Numbered from the stretch's first letter, positions 7,650 to 15,306 are shown. The stretch is 18,892 bases of DNA from Hyphomicrobiales bacterium (GCA_003164375.1 PLTE01000313.1:3638-22529), one strand, 5' to 3'. Notes: generated from the sequence alone by a model not told the origin. Numbers and translations: made by a program.

Positions 7650-8801
7650 CTAGGACGTCGTCAAATGGACGATGTCATTGAAAGTTGCAAATATCATCAA
7701 CATCACGACGATCGCGAGACCAATGCGAAAACCGACTTCCTGCGCCCGTTCAGAGAGCGGTCGACCCCGCAGGGCCTCGATCGAATAGAACAAAAGGTGA
7801 CCGCCATCCAATAACGGGATCGGAAACAGGTTAAGCAGGCCGATCGAGACCGACAGCACAGCGGCAAGATGGATCAGCGCGACAAATCCGATGGTTGCGA
7901 CCTGTCCTGATATCTGGGCGATCCGGATCGGTCCGCCGAGCTGGTCGGCGGCCTCGCGGCCGATAACGACGCCGCCGATATAGGTGAGCGTCCGGTCGAC
8001 CACGAACCAGGTTTCCTGCACCCCCATCCATACCGCTTGCGGCGGTGCGACCGGCTGAAACTTCAAGTCCTCTGCCGCCATCGATCGGCTGATGCCAAGA
8101 ATTCCGATGCGATGAACGTTGCCGAAATTGTCTTTGACCTCTTTGAGAGCCGGACTCGCGGTCAGCTCGAGAATGGTGCCTTTGCGGTCGATCTTGATAT
8201 CGAGCTTGTCGCCGGCGCTTTCGCTGACGATACGCTGCATCTGCTCGAAATCGCCGATGGCCTGACCACCAATCGCGACGACCAGGTCGCCAGGTTGAAA
8301 TCCGGCAGCAGCGGCGGCGCTATCCGGCTGGACCGAATCCACGCGCGCGCTCATCGACTGCTTGCCGTAGACCATGAAAATCGCCGAAAAAATCACGATA
8401 GCCAGAATGAAATTGGCCATCGGCCCGGCCACCACGATGGCCGCACGCTTGCGCACCGGCTGAAAATGGAAGCTTTGTGCCCGGTCGGCCGGGGCCATGG
8501 CCTCAAGGCCCGGCGCGTCCGGAACACTGCTGGCGTTTTCGTCGCCGAAGAATTTTACGTAGCCGCCCAAGGGGACGGCTGAGATTTTCCAACGGGTGCC
8601 GTGGCGATCGTTAAAGCCGACCAGTTCGGGGCCGAATCCGAGAGAAAATACCAGAATCCGCACGCCGCACAGTCGCGCGATGATGAAATGACCGAACTCG
8701 TGAAAGAACACCACGAGGCTGAGAACGAAGAGAAAAGGGATGATATAGGCGACAACCCCTCCCCCCAGCGCATGTAAATGCGACAGCAAATACGACCCCA
8801 T
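7650..8801 (-). CDS. rseP: Site-2 intramembrane zinc protease RseP
   Basis: RseP (M50 family) cleaves membrane-spanning substrates such as anti-sigma factors and remnant signal peptides within the inner membrane. The 383-residue product has a first membrane segment at about 15-38 ending in the zinc motif HEFGH (residues 34-38). A conserved FGPELVGF region follows, then a second membrane segment near 125-145. A single PDZ domain spans about 145-235 (PDSAAAAAGFQPGDLVVAIGG); E. coli RseP has two, and one is common in alphaproteobacteria. Two C-terminal membrane segments hold LLDGGH (331-335), whose Asp is the third zinc ligand. The ATG at 8801 is preceded by AGGA at 7 nt. The gene lies 47 bp after dxr and 163 bp before bamA. 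Confidence 0.96.
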   Translation of the reverse strand: MGSYLLSHLHALGGGVVAYIIPFLFVLSLVVFFHEFGHFIIARLCGVRILVFSLGFGPELVGFNDRHGTRWKISAVPLGGYVKFFGDENASSVPDAPGLEAMAPADRAQSFHFQPVRKRAAIVVAGPMANFILAIVIFSAIFMVYGKQSMSARVDSVQPDSAAAAAGFQPGDLVVAIGGQAIGDFEQMQRIVSESAGDKLDIKIDRKGTILELTASPALKEVKDNFGNVHRIGILGISRSMAAEDLKFQPVAPPQAVWMGVQETWFVVDRTLTYIGGVVIGREAADQLGGPIRIAQISGQVATIGFVALIHLAAVLSVSIGLLNLFPIPLLDGGHLLFYSIEALRGRPLSERAQEVGFRIGLAIVVMLMIFATFNDIVHLTTS

Positions 8802-8848
8802 GGCAATGTCCTGACGCCCCCGGTGAGTCCCGCCCCAATTCCTTAACG

Positions 8849-10072
8849 CTAGGATGTCATTGCGGCAATTTCGGGCAGGAGGTCAGCGGCTAACCTTCTT
8901 GTATTATGGTCAATGGCGAGCGCCTCCTCGACCGATTGCGGCTCGGAGGTCTCGCCGCGCCGCTCCATCGCATCGAGAGTGGCTTCAACCAGGGCTGCAA
9001 TTCCGCAAAATGCCAGCCGTTGGGCGACGAATTCACGCACCGCCACCTCGTTGGCCGCGTTGAGGATGGTTGGCGCCGCCCCGCCGGCTGCCAGCGCGCG
9101 CCGGGCGATTGCCAATGCCGGGAAACGCACCAGATCGGGCTCCTCGAAGGTTAGTGTCGAAACCCGGGCCAAATCGAGCCGTGGCGCCGGCGTGTCCATC
9201 CGCACCGGCCACGCCAGGCAATGCGAAATCGGAATTCGCATATCCGGCGATCCCAGCTGCGCAATCACCGAACCGTCCCGGAATTCCACCAGGCCGTGGA
9301 TGATGGATTGAGGATGGACGACGACGTCGAGTTCGTCAGGCGTCAATGCGAACAGGAAACGGGCCTCGATGAGCTCGAGGCCTTTATTCATGAGCGTTGC
9401 TGAATCGATGGTCACCTTGGGACCCATGGACCAGGTCGGGTGATTGAGCGCCTGCTCCACCGTGACTTTGCGGATCGCTTCGAGCGGCCAAGTGCGAAAC
9501 GGCCCCCCGGAAGCGGTTAGCACGACCCGCGCCACGTCTTCGCGCCGGCCCGCGCTCAGCGCCTGAAAAATCGCATTATGCTCGGAATCGACAGGCAAAA
9601 CGGTGGCGCCTTTGGCCGCCGCCCGACGCATGAACAGCGCGCCGGCGCAGACGAGGCATTCCTTATTGGCGAGAGCGACCGTAGCCCCCCGTTCAGCCGC
9701 GGCAAGCGTCGGCGCGAGGCTGGCAGCACCCGTGATCGCCGCCATGACCCATTCGGCCGGCCGTTGGGCCGCTTCGACGACGGATGCCGGTCCGCCTGCG
9801 GCTTCTATGCCCGAGCCGGCAAGCTCGGCCTTCAATTCACTATAGGCGGACGGATCAGCCACCGCAGCGAAACGGGCGCTGAGGTCGCGGGCAAGCCGGG
9901 CCAGCGCGCGGGCATCGCGATGGGCGGTCACGGCCTCGATGCGATAGCCCGAGCGATTGCGCCGCAACAGATCGGCCGTGCTCGAACCGATCGAGCCGGT
10001 GGCACCGAGCAGCGTCACTGTGCGTGGCACAGACGCCAATTCGATTTTGGTCAATGGCCGCTTCTGCTTCAT
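8849..10072 (-). CDS. dxr: 1-deoxy-D-xylulose 5-phosphate reductoisomerase (Dxr)
   Basis: Dxr converts DXP to 2-C-methylerythritol 4-phosphate with NADPH, the committing step of the MEP isoprenoid pathway. That pathway feeds the undecaprenyl synthase encoded two genes upstream. The 407-residue product has the NADPH motif GATGSIGSST (23-32), ANKE (135-138), VDSEH (161-165; D162 and E164 are metal ligands), SGGPF (188-192), HPTWSMG (211-217), IDSATLMNKGLE (222-233; N229, K230 and E233 bind substrate or metal) and HPQSIIHG (253-260). The C-terminal helical domain is complete. The ATG at 10072 follows cdsA by 13 bp, with a weak AGGA upstream. Length matches the family (about 390-410). All recognisable catalytic residues are present. 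Confidence 0.97.
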   Translation of the reverse strand: MKQKRPLTKIELASVPRTVTLLGATGSIGSSTADLLRRNRSGYRIEAVTAHRDARALARLARDLSARFAAVADPSAYSELKAELAGSGIEAAGGPASVVEAAQRPAEWVMAAITGAASLAPTLAAAERGATVALANKECLVCAGALFMRRAAAKGATVLPVDSEHNAIFQALSAGRREDVARVVLTASGGPFRTWPLEAIRKVTVEQALNHPTWSMGPKVTIDSATLMNKGLELIEARFLFALTPDELDVVVHPQSIIHGLVEFRDGSVIAQLGSPDMRIPISHCLAWPVRMDTPAPRLDLARVSTLTFEEPDLVRFPALAIARRALAAGGAAPTILNAANEVAVREFVAQRLAFCGIAALVEATLDAMERRGETSEPQSVEEALAIDHNTRRLAADLLPEIAAMTS

Positions 10073-10085
10073 CGGGCAACCGGTC

Positions 10086-10982
10086 CTACCATATCAACAA
10101 GCCCTGAGCGGCCGCGGCCGAGCCCTGGCGTATTATCCCGATCACAACGGCGACCAACGCGGCGAAAAGGAAGCCGTCGAGACGATCCATCACACCGCCA
10201 TGGCCCGGAATGAGGCTGCTCGCGTCTTTGACACCGAAGCGACGTTTGATCGCGGACTCGAACAGGTCCCCGCCTTGGGCAACAATCGAAAGTATCACCG
10301 CCAGAACGCCCGCCACCGCCGGATTGGTTACACCGCTCGCATAAGCGACCGTGGCGCCGGCGGCAACCCCCCCGGCCAGGCCGCCTACGGCGCCCGCCCA
10401 GGTTTTTTTCGGGCTCAAACGCGGCCATAGCAACGGACCGCCTGCAGCACGGCCGACAAAATAGGCACAAATGTCCGTCGCCCAGACCGTTGCGAAAAGA
10501 AACAGCAGCGCCGTCAGGCCCAGCTCGGGATCGTTCCGTAGCAAGGCGGGACTGAGCAATGCTATTCCCGCATAGATGACGCCGCCCGCTCCCCAAACCA
10601 CGGAATCGTAGGCCGAGCTGCGGTGCGGCCGGATTGCTACCGCGGCGGCAACAAGCCCCGCCCCGACAGCGACCGCTGCCATTGCAACAGCAGCTTCGCC
10701 TTCCCCGGCAAGAGCCGTGGCCGCAAACAATGCGGCCAATCCGGGCGCTAAGATCCGCAGATCGGCGCGACCGACGACAACCGACGTCCATTCCCACAGA
10801 ATAGCGCCGGCCGCGATCGCGCACGCCAGGAGAAACAGCCAGCCGCCGATATAAGTGACGACAAGAGCGAGCGGCACCAGCACGGCGGCCGAGGCGACGC
10901 GTCGCTTCAGGTTGTGCGCGACGCCGAAGTCCGCCGCGACACTTCCGTCAGCGCTTGAGTCGTGCTGGTTGGGTTTGATCAC
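10086..10982 (-). CDS. cdsA: Phosphatidate cytidylyltransferase CdsA
   Basis: CdsA uses CTP to convert phosphatidic acid to CDP-diacylglycerol, the precursor of the major phospholipids, in the inner membrane. The 298-residue product is strongly hydrophobic, with about eight probable membrane segments after an N-terminal cytosolic stretch of about 25 residues. The signature lies at about 243-269: SAIKRRFGVKDASSLIPGHG followed by GVMDRLD, giving the S-x-K-R ... P-x-HGG-x-x-D-R-x-D pattern. ATDICAYFVGRAAGG near 168-182 and RLSPKKTWAG near 188-197 are further family motifs. The start is GTG at 10982, whose GTGA overlaps the uppS stop by 4 bp; no ATG lies near it. Many Ala and Gly codons in the first half reflect high GC content. 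Confidence 0.95.
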   Translation of the reverse strand: MIKPNQHDSSADGSVAADFGVAHNLKRRVASAAVLVPLALVVTYIGGWLFLLACAIAAGAILWEWTSVVVGRADLRILAPGLAALFAATALAGEGEAAVAMAAVAVGAGLVAAAVAIRPHRSSAYDSVVWGAGGVIYAGIALLSPALLRNDPELGLTALLFLFATVWATDICAYFVGRAAGGPLLWPRLSPKKTWAGAVGGLAGGVAAGATVAYASGVTNPAVAGVLAVILSIVAQGGDLFESAIKRRFGVKDASSLIPGHGGVMDRLDGFLFAALVAVVIGIIRQGSAAAAQGLLIW

Positions 10983-11758
10983 GATCCAGTTTGCGCGATC
11001 AATCCGCCAAATCGGCGTTCGCGCCGGCGGTACTCCGCAATGGCGCTTTCAAGCGTGGCGCGATCGAAATCCGGCCAATTGATGGGAACGAAGACGAGCT
11101 CGCTATAGGCGGCCTGCCAGAGCAGAAAATTGGAGAGTCGCTGCTCGCCGCTGGTGCGAATGATCACGTCGGGATCGGGCAGATCAGGAAGGTCGAGCTG
11201 GCGCGCTAGAAGCTCCGGCGTGATGGCCTCGGCAGACAAGCGGCCTGCGGCGACTTCGATGGCGAGCCGGCGCGCCGCACGCGCGATCTCCTGCCGGGCG
11301 CCATAGTTGAAAGCCACCACCAGCACCAGACCGTCATTCCCGCGCGTCAGGTCTTCGGCTTCTTCTAGCAGGCTGCGGATATCGCCCGAGAGATCGTCAC
11401 GCTCGCCGATAATACGAACGCGCACATTGCTTTTGTGCAGATCGGCAAGGTCGTTGCGGATGAAGCGGCGCAACAGCGCCAAGAGATCGCGAATCTCCGA
11501 TTGCGGGCGCGACCAGTTCTCGGAGCTAAAGGAGAAAATGGTCAAGACAGCGATGCCGAGATCACTTGCCGCGCGCACGGTCTTGCGCAAGGCCTCGACC
11601 CCGCGCCGGTGGCCCTCCACCCGCGGCAGGCCGCGGGCTGCGGCCCAGCGTCCATTGCCGTCCATGATAATGGCGACGTGTCGTGGCATCTCAAAGCCGT
11701 CGCGCGTCGCCTGCATGGGCTGCGTCACCTTGCTGATCGAACTTGCCGCGTCGCTCAA
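10979..11758 (-). CDS. uppS: Undecaprenyl diphosphate synthase UppS (cis-prenyltransferase)
   Basis: UppS adds eight isopentenyl units in cis to farnesyl diphosphate, making undecaprenyl diphosphate, the lipid carrier for peptidoglycan and O-antigen. The 259-residue product has IIMDGNGRWA (30-39; D33 binds the Mg-diphosphate), RVEGHRRGVEAL, FSFSSENWSRP, VAFNYGARQEI and the C-terminal RTSGEQRLSNFLLWQ, all diagnostic. The start is uncertain. TTG 11758 overlaps the frr stop by 4 bp (TTGA) and lies 11 nt after AAGGAG (11770-11775), so I use it. ATG 11716 (MQATRDGFEM) or ATG 11689 (MPRHVAIIMDGNG) would still keep the whole domain. It overlaps cdsA by 4 bp downstream. Confidence 0.96.
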   Translation of the reverse strand: MSDAASSISKVTQPMQATRDGFEMPRHVAIIMDGNGRWAAARGLPRVEGHRRGVEALRKTVRAASDLGIAVLTIFSFSSENWSRPQSEIRDLLALLRRFIRNDLADLHKSNVRVRIIGERDDLSGDIRSLLEEAEDLTRGNDGLVLVVAFNYGARQEIARAARRLAIEVAAGRLSAEAITPELLARQLDLPDLPDPDVIIRTSGEQRLSNFLLWQAAYSELVFVPINWPDFDRATLESAIAEYRRRERRFGGLIAQTGS

Positions 11759-12318
11759 ACGGTCATGATCTCCTTTTCCTTGCCAGCCAATAGCTTTTCG
11801 ACTTCGGCGATTGTCGAGTCGGTTACCTTCTGCACTTCGCCGGCTTGGCGGTTGTGATCGTCCTCACTGATCTTGTGATCCTTCTCGAGCCTTTTGAGAA
11901 GGTCGAGGCCGTCGCGGCGGACGTGACGGACCGCCACACGCGCGGCTTCGGCATATTTATGCGCCACCTTGACGATCTCGCGCCGGCGTTCCTCATTGAG
12001 CTCCGGAATGCGTAGCTTCAGGACCTGGCCCTCGGTGGAGGGGGTCAATCCCAGATTGGCGCTCGAAATCGCCTTTTCCACCGCGTGGACCATCGAGCGG
12101 TCCCACACCTGGACGTGGAGCAGGCGCGGCTCCGGAACGCCGATCGTGGCCAGCTGATTGAGCGGCATGTGGTTGCCATAGGCCTCCACCTGGACGTGTT
12201 CGAGCAAGGCCGTCGATGCCCGCCCGGTGCGCAAGCCTGAAAGCTCCTGCTTGAGCGACGCGATAGCGCCCTGCATGCGGCGCTTGAGGTCGTTCATGTC
12301 AAAAGTCGTCGTTGCCAT
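11755..12318 (-). CDS. frr: Ribosome recycling factor (RRF)
   Basis: RRF, with EF-G, splits the post-termination ribosome so that its subunits can be reused. The product is 187 residues (MATTTFDMNDLKRRMQGA...), the usual length for the family. It has the helical-bundle domain (residues 1-30 and 105-187) and the beta domain between. The conserved segments LSGLRTGRAST, YGNHMPLNQLATIGVPEPR, STEGQVLKLRIPELNEERRRE and VRHVRRDGLDLLKRLEKD are all present. A GTG 13 codons upstream also keeps the frame open, but a strong Shine-Dalgarno GGAGG (12324-12328) sits 5 nt before ATG 12318, which settles the start. It lies 69 bp after pyrH, in the classic rpsB-tsf-pyrH-frr order, and its stop overlaps the uppS TTG. 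Confidence 0.98.
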   Translation of the reverse strand: MATTTFDMNDLKRRMQGAIASLKQELSGLRTGRASTALLEHVQVEAYGNHMPLNQLATIGVPEPRLLHVQVWDRSMVHAVEKAISSANLGLTPSTEGQVLKLRIPELNEERRREIVKVAHKYAEAARVAVRHVRRDGLDLLKRLEKDHKISEDDHNRQAGEVQKVTDSTIAEVEKLLAGKEKEIMTV

Positions 12319-12323
12319 GCTAA

Positions 12324-12328
12324 CCTCC
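12324..12328 (-). promoter_or_regulatory. Shine-Dalgarno of frr
   Basis: GGAGG on the coding strand, 5 nt before ATG 12318. It decides that start over the in-frame GTG at 12357, which would add 13 residues not typical of the RRF family. Confidence 0.85.
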
Positions 12329-12387
12329 GTGGCACCCTTCCCGCTCGGTTTCACCACCCGGCGCTTGCATCGGCCGCTACGCGACCG

Positions 12388-13101
12388 CTAGCCTATGGTG
12401 GTGAAGTGCCCTTTGCCGCACAGGACGTTCTTGATCGCGCCCTGCTCCCGGATCGAAAACACGATGATAGGCATACGGTTTTCCTGGGCAAGCGCGAACG
12501 CCGTCGCATCCATGATTTTCAGGCGGCGATCCAGCGCCTCCTGATGGTCGAGATGCGAGAATCGCGTGGCTTTCGGGTCCCGTTTGGGATCGGCCGTATA
12601 AACCCCATCGACATCGGTTGCCTTCATGACCACGTCACATTCCATCTCGGCGGCACGCAGTACCGCGGTCGTGTCGGTGGTGAAATACGGATTGCCGGTG
12701 CCGCCGGCGAAGACGATGATGCGGCCATCCTCCAGATGGCGCAGCGCACGCGCGCGCTCATAAGTCTCGCAGACTTGCGGCATGGTGAGCGCCGACATAG
12801 TGCGGGCGCTGGAGCCGGCCCGCTCGATTGCTGTTTCCATCACCAGCGCGTTCATCACCGTCGCCAACATGCCCATGGCATCCGCGGTCGGCCGTGATAG
12901 GCCATTCTCCGCGATCTGTGCGCCGCGAAGCACATTGCCGCCGCCGACGACGACGCCGAGCGCGATGCCGAGGCTGTGGGCGGCGACGAGATCGGCGGCG
13001 AAACGATCGATCGTCTGCTGATGAATACCGAACTTTTCAGGGCCGCTTAAGGCTTCACCGGAGAGCTTGACGATCACCCGCCGATATTTCGGTTTCGCCA
13101 T
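12388..13101 (-). CDS. pyrH: Uridylate kinase (UMP kinase) PyrH
   Basis: PyrH phosphorylates UMP to UDP with ATP. It belongs to the amino-acid-kinase fold and is commonly regulated by GTP and UTP. The 237-residue product starts MAKPKYRRVIVKLSGEALSG, the phosphate-binding loop. It continues with GVVVGGGNVLRG (UMP site), ADAMGMLATVMNAL, IVFAGGTGNPYFTTDTTAVLRA, KATDVDGVYTADP and FSIREQGAIKNVL, in the order expected. I use ATG 13101, preceded by a GA-rich stretch (GAGGGGCGAGA); a TTG at 13137 would add 12 residues foreign to the family. It lies 117 bp after tsf and 69 bp before frr. The gap to tsf shows no clear terminator, so read-through from the rpsB promoter is likely. Confidence 0.97.
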   Translation of the reverse strand: MAKPKYRRVIVKLSGEALSGPEKFGIHQQTIDRFAADLVAAHSLGIALGVVVGGGNVLRGAQIAENGLSRPTADAMGMLATVMNALVMETAIERAGSSARTMSALTMPQVCETYERARALRHLEDGRIIVFAGGTGNPYFTTDTTAVLRAAEMECDVVMKATDVDGVYTADPKRDPKATRFSHLDHQEALDRRLKIMDATAFALAQENRMPIIVFSIREQGAIKNVLCGKGHFTTIG

Positions 13102-13218
13102 CGCGATGTCTCGCCCCTCGCCGTTGAATAGCCCCAACGAAATCGCCCCGACTGGAATCGCACAAAAGGGCTATCGCATTTGCGTCCGAAACCCAACAGG
13201 CCCCAGCGCGCAATATCC

Positions 13219-14145
13219 TCAATGCGTACCGGCAAGGGCTGCGACCTCGCCGCCGAAATCGCCACTGGGCCGGTCGATACCTTCGCCTAGTGCGAAGCGG
13301 ACGAAACCGCCGATCTTGATCGGAGCGCCCACTTTGCCCTCCGCCTCTTTGACGGCTTCGGCGACACTTTTCTTGCTCTTCTCGTCGAAAATGAAGGCCT
13401 GATCGAGGAGGCAAACCTCCTTGTAGTAGGACTTCAGCCCGGACTCGACGATCTTTTCGACGACATTGGCGGGCTTGCCCTGGGCCTTGGCCGCGAGCAC
13501 ACCCTTCTCGCGTTCGATCGTCGCCGGGTCGAGGCCGGTCGGATCTATCGCTTGTGGATTGGCGAAGGAGACATGCATCGCGATCAGACGCCCAAACGCT
13601 TTAAGCTCGTCGAAGTCGCCGGCGGATTCGAGCGTAACAATCACGCCGATGCGGCCGAGCCCGTCAGTTACGGAACTATGCACGTAGCTGCCAATCGCGC
13701 CTTTGCCGACCGAAAGCTCGGCGGCGCGGCGCAGCGTCATGTTCTCGCCGACCTTGGCGATGGTGTCGGCAATGGCCTCGGCGATGTTGATGGCGCCGAC
13801 GCGAGCGGCGAGGATTTTGTTGACGTCGGAACCGGCGTCGAGCGCCGCATCCGCGATCATCTTCACCAGGCCCTGGAACAGGTCGTTGCGCGCGACGAAA
13901 TCGGTCTCGGAATTGACTTCGACCAGGATGCCCTTGCCGGCCGAGATCGCGACGCCGATCAGGCCCTCGGCGGCGACGCGGCCGGCCTTCTTGGCCGCCT
14001 TGGAAAGCCCCTTTTTGCGCAGCCAATCGACCGCGGCATCGAGATTACCGCCGGTCTCACTGAGGGCGGCCTTGCAATCCATCATGCCCGCGCCGGTCTG
14101 ATCGCGAAGCTCCTTTACCATGGATGCGCTGACATTCGTGGTCAT
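13219..14145 (-). CDS. tsf: Translation elongation factor Ts
   Basis: EF-Ts exchanges GDP for GTP on EF-Tu. The 308-residue product from ATG 14145 has the N-terminal UBA-like domain with KELRDQTGAGMMDCKAAL and DWLRKKGLSKAAKKAGRVAA. The core follows: EVNSETDFVARND, containing the TDFV motif that contacts EF-Tu, then VGENMTLRRA and YVHSSVTDGLGRIGVIV. Dimerisation and C-terminal segments close it (EVCLLDQAFIFDEKSKKSV). Length matches alphaproteobacterial EF-Ts (about 307). AAGGA at 14154-14158 lies 8 nt before the ATG, so independent initiation looks intact. The oddity is upstream: the rpsB reading frame has no stop and enters tsf in phase, so the same codons also form the C-terminal part of a 695-residue S2::EF-Ts polypeptide. 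Confidence 0.97.
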   Translation of the reverse strand: MTTNVSASMVKELRDQTGAGMMDCKAALSETGGNLDAAVDWLRKKGLSKAAKKAGRVAAEGLIGVAISAGKGILVEVNSETDFVARNDLFQGLVKMIADAALDAGSDVNKILAARVGAINIAEAIADTIAKVGENMTLRRAAELSVGKGAIGSYVHSSVTDGLGRIGVIVTLESAGDFDELKAFGRLIAMHVSFANPQAIDPTGLDPATIEREKGVLAAKAQGKPANVVEKIVESGLKSYYKEVCLLDQAFIFDEKSKKSVAEAVKEAEGKVGAPIKIGGFVRFALGEGIDRPSGDFGGEVAALAGTH

Positions 14146-14153
14146 TTTATCAG

Positions 14154-14158
14154 TCCTT
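14154..14158 (-). promoter_or_regulatory. Shine-Dalgarno of tsf, internal to the fused frame
   Basis: AAGGA on the coding strand, 8 nt before ATG 14145. It overlaps the out-of-frame TAA that would end rpsB if the repeat were absent (AATAAGGACTG). It shows that tsf keeps its own initiation signals although rpsB now runs through it in frame. Confidence 0.7.
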
Positions 14159-14165
14159 ATTCCAT

Positions 14166-14304
14166 CGTCATTCCGGGGCTGCACGAAGCATGGCGTCCGG
14201 AATCCATGTTCGTGACCCGGACGGCGACGCAGATCGTGGGAAGTCTTCCCGTACCGCGGTATTAATTCCGGATCCGCGGGCTGCGCCCGTGCCCCAGAAT
14301 GACG
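14166..14304 (-). repeat. 139-bp palindromic intergenic repeat inserted at the 3' end of rpsB
   Basis: Terminal inverted repeats CGTCATTCCGGGGC (14166-14179) and GCCCCAGAATGACG (14291-14304) bound the element. In the mRNA they form 14 pairs, one a G-U wobble. Inside are three hairpins: 14182-14214 (CACGAA-G-CATGG with CCATG-TTCGTG, 10-nt loop), 14238-14250 (GGGAAG-T-CTTCCC) and 14277-14289 (CGGGC-TGC-GCCCG). CCGCGG at 14254 and at 14274 could form a competing stem. The CGTCATTCCGGGG terminus resembles dispersed palindromic repeats common between genes in Hyphomicrobiales; I assign no family name. No target-site duplication is visible. Only one copy is in the window. It contains no stop in the rpsB frame and encodes 46 residues plus one base. 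Confidence 0.8.
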
Positions 14305-15306
14305 AGCGTACACTTCCTCGGCCGTCAATTCTTTGGCTTTGGCGATCCAACCTTCGACGCGGCCCGGTAGTCCAACCTCCTCGCCGACATTATGCGCGGC
14401 GGCAGGAGACAGTTCAGCGATCTGCTGGAAGTGGAAAATTCCGAGATCGTTGAGCTTCTTTTCGATGGTCGGCGACACGGCCGAAAGCTTCTTGAGATCG
14501 TCGGCAACGCCACGCGGCCCCGACAACGGCTCGAAGCCGAGCGGGTTGCTCTCCGGCGGCACTTCCTCGACCAGAGGCTCGGCCTGTGCACCGACATCGA
14601 TACCACGCGAACCCTGCGCCCGCGAAATACCATCGATCGCGGCCTTGGCGACGAGATCGCAGTATAGCGTGATGGCGCGGCTGGCATCGTCGTTGCCAGG
14701 CACGACATAAGTAATGCCGTCCGGATCGCAATTGGTGTCGACGATGGCAGCGACCGGAATGTTGAGGCGGCGCGCTTCCTTGATCGCGATGTCTTCCTTG
14801 TTGGTGTCGATCACAAAGATCAGGTCGGGAAGGCCGCCCATGTCCTTGATGCCGCCCAGCGAACGGTCGAGCTTGTCGCGCTCGCGCTGCAGCGTCAGCC
14901 GTTCTTTCTTGGTATAGCCCTGCGCCTCGTTCGAGGAGAGCATCTCCTCGAGCGTACGCAACCGCTTGATCGAGTTGGAAACCGTCTTCCAGTTGGTCAG
15001 TGTGCCACCGAGCCAGCGCGAATTGACGTAATACTGCGCCGAGCGCTTGGCGGCTTCGGCGATGCCATCCTGCGCTTGGCGCTTGGTGCCGACGAACAGG
15101 ATGCGTCCGCCCTGCGCCACGGTATCGCTGACCGCTTGCAAGGCGCGATGCAGCATCGGTACCGATTGCGTCAGATCGACGATGTGGATGTTGTTCCGAG
15201 TGCCGAAGATGTACTCGGCCATCTTCGGATTCCAACGGTGGGCCTGATGGCCGAAATGAACGCCAGCTTCCAAAAGCTGACGCATGCTGAAGTCGGGCAG
15301 CGCCAT
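14305..15306 (-). CDS. rpsB: 30S ribosomal protein S2 (frame continues without stop into EF-Ts)
   Basis: S2 binds the head-body junction on the solvent side of the 30S subunit and is needed for S1 binding. The coding part up to the inserted repeat is 334 residues. Conserved S2 segments are LLEAGVHFGHQAHRWNPKM near 10-28, FGTRNNIHIVDLTQ, ILFVGTKRQAQ, YVNSRWLGGTLTNWKT, LPDLIFVIDTNKEDIAIKEA, and NIPVAAIVDTNCDPD up to about 215. Residues about 254-330 add a helix-hairpin-helix-like extension (DDLKKLSAVSPTIEKKL ... VGLPGRVEGWIAKAKEL), known from Bradyrhizobium and related S2 proteins of about 330 residues. ATG 15306 has GGAG 8 nt upstream. The span given here is the S2-like part only. There is no stop at 14305: the frame passes through the repeat into tsf. 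Confidence 0.95.

Larger units (their letters stand above)
13219..15306 (-). other. Single 695-codon open frame joining rpsB, a palindromic repeat and tsf
   Basis: From the rpsB ATG (15306) to the tsf TGA (13219) no in-frame stop occurs; I re-translated the junction base by base. Residues 1-334 are S2. Residues 335-380 (RHSGARAQPADPELI...VQPRND) are encoded by a 139-bp palindromic repeat. Residues 381-387 (DGIRTDK) come from the former rpsB-tsf spacer. Residue 388 is the tsf initiator Met, followed by the whole of EF-Ts. Deleting the repeat from the sequence gives GAA GTG TAC GCT ATG GAA TAA, a normal S2 end of 336 residues. Whether cells make the fusion, separate EF-Ts from the internal start, or both, cannot be read from sequence. 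A one-base assembly error in the repeat would also explain it, because element lengths of 138 or 140 would each give a stop before tsf. Confidence 0.85.

Noticed and set aside
12319..12357. Longer frr starting at GTG 12357
   Set aside because: GGAGG 5 nt before ATG 12318 and the usual RRF length support the shorter form.
13102..13137. Longer pyrH starting at TTG 13137
   Set aside because: The extra 12 residues are not part of the UMP kinase family, and ATG 13101 begins the conserved N-terminus.
13219..15306. Reading the fused rpsB-tsf frame as an ancient, selected fusion protein
   Set aside because: The linker is plain translated palindromic repeat and the original stop reappears when it is removed, so a recent insertion is the simpler account.
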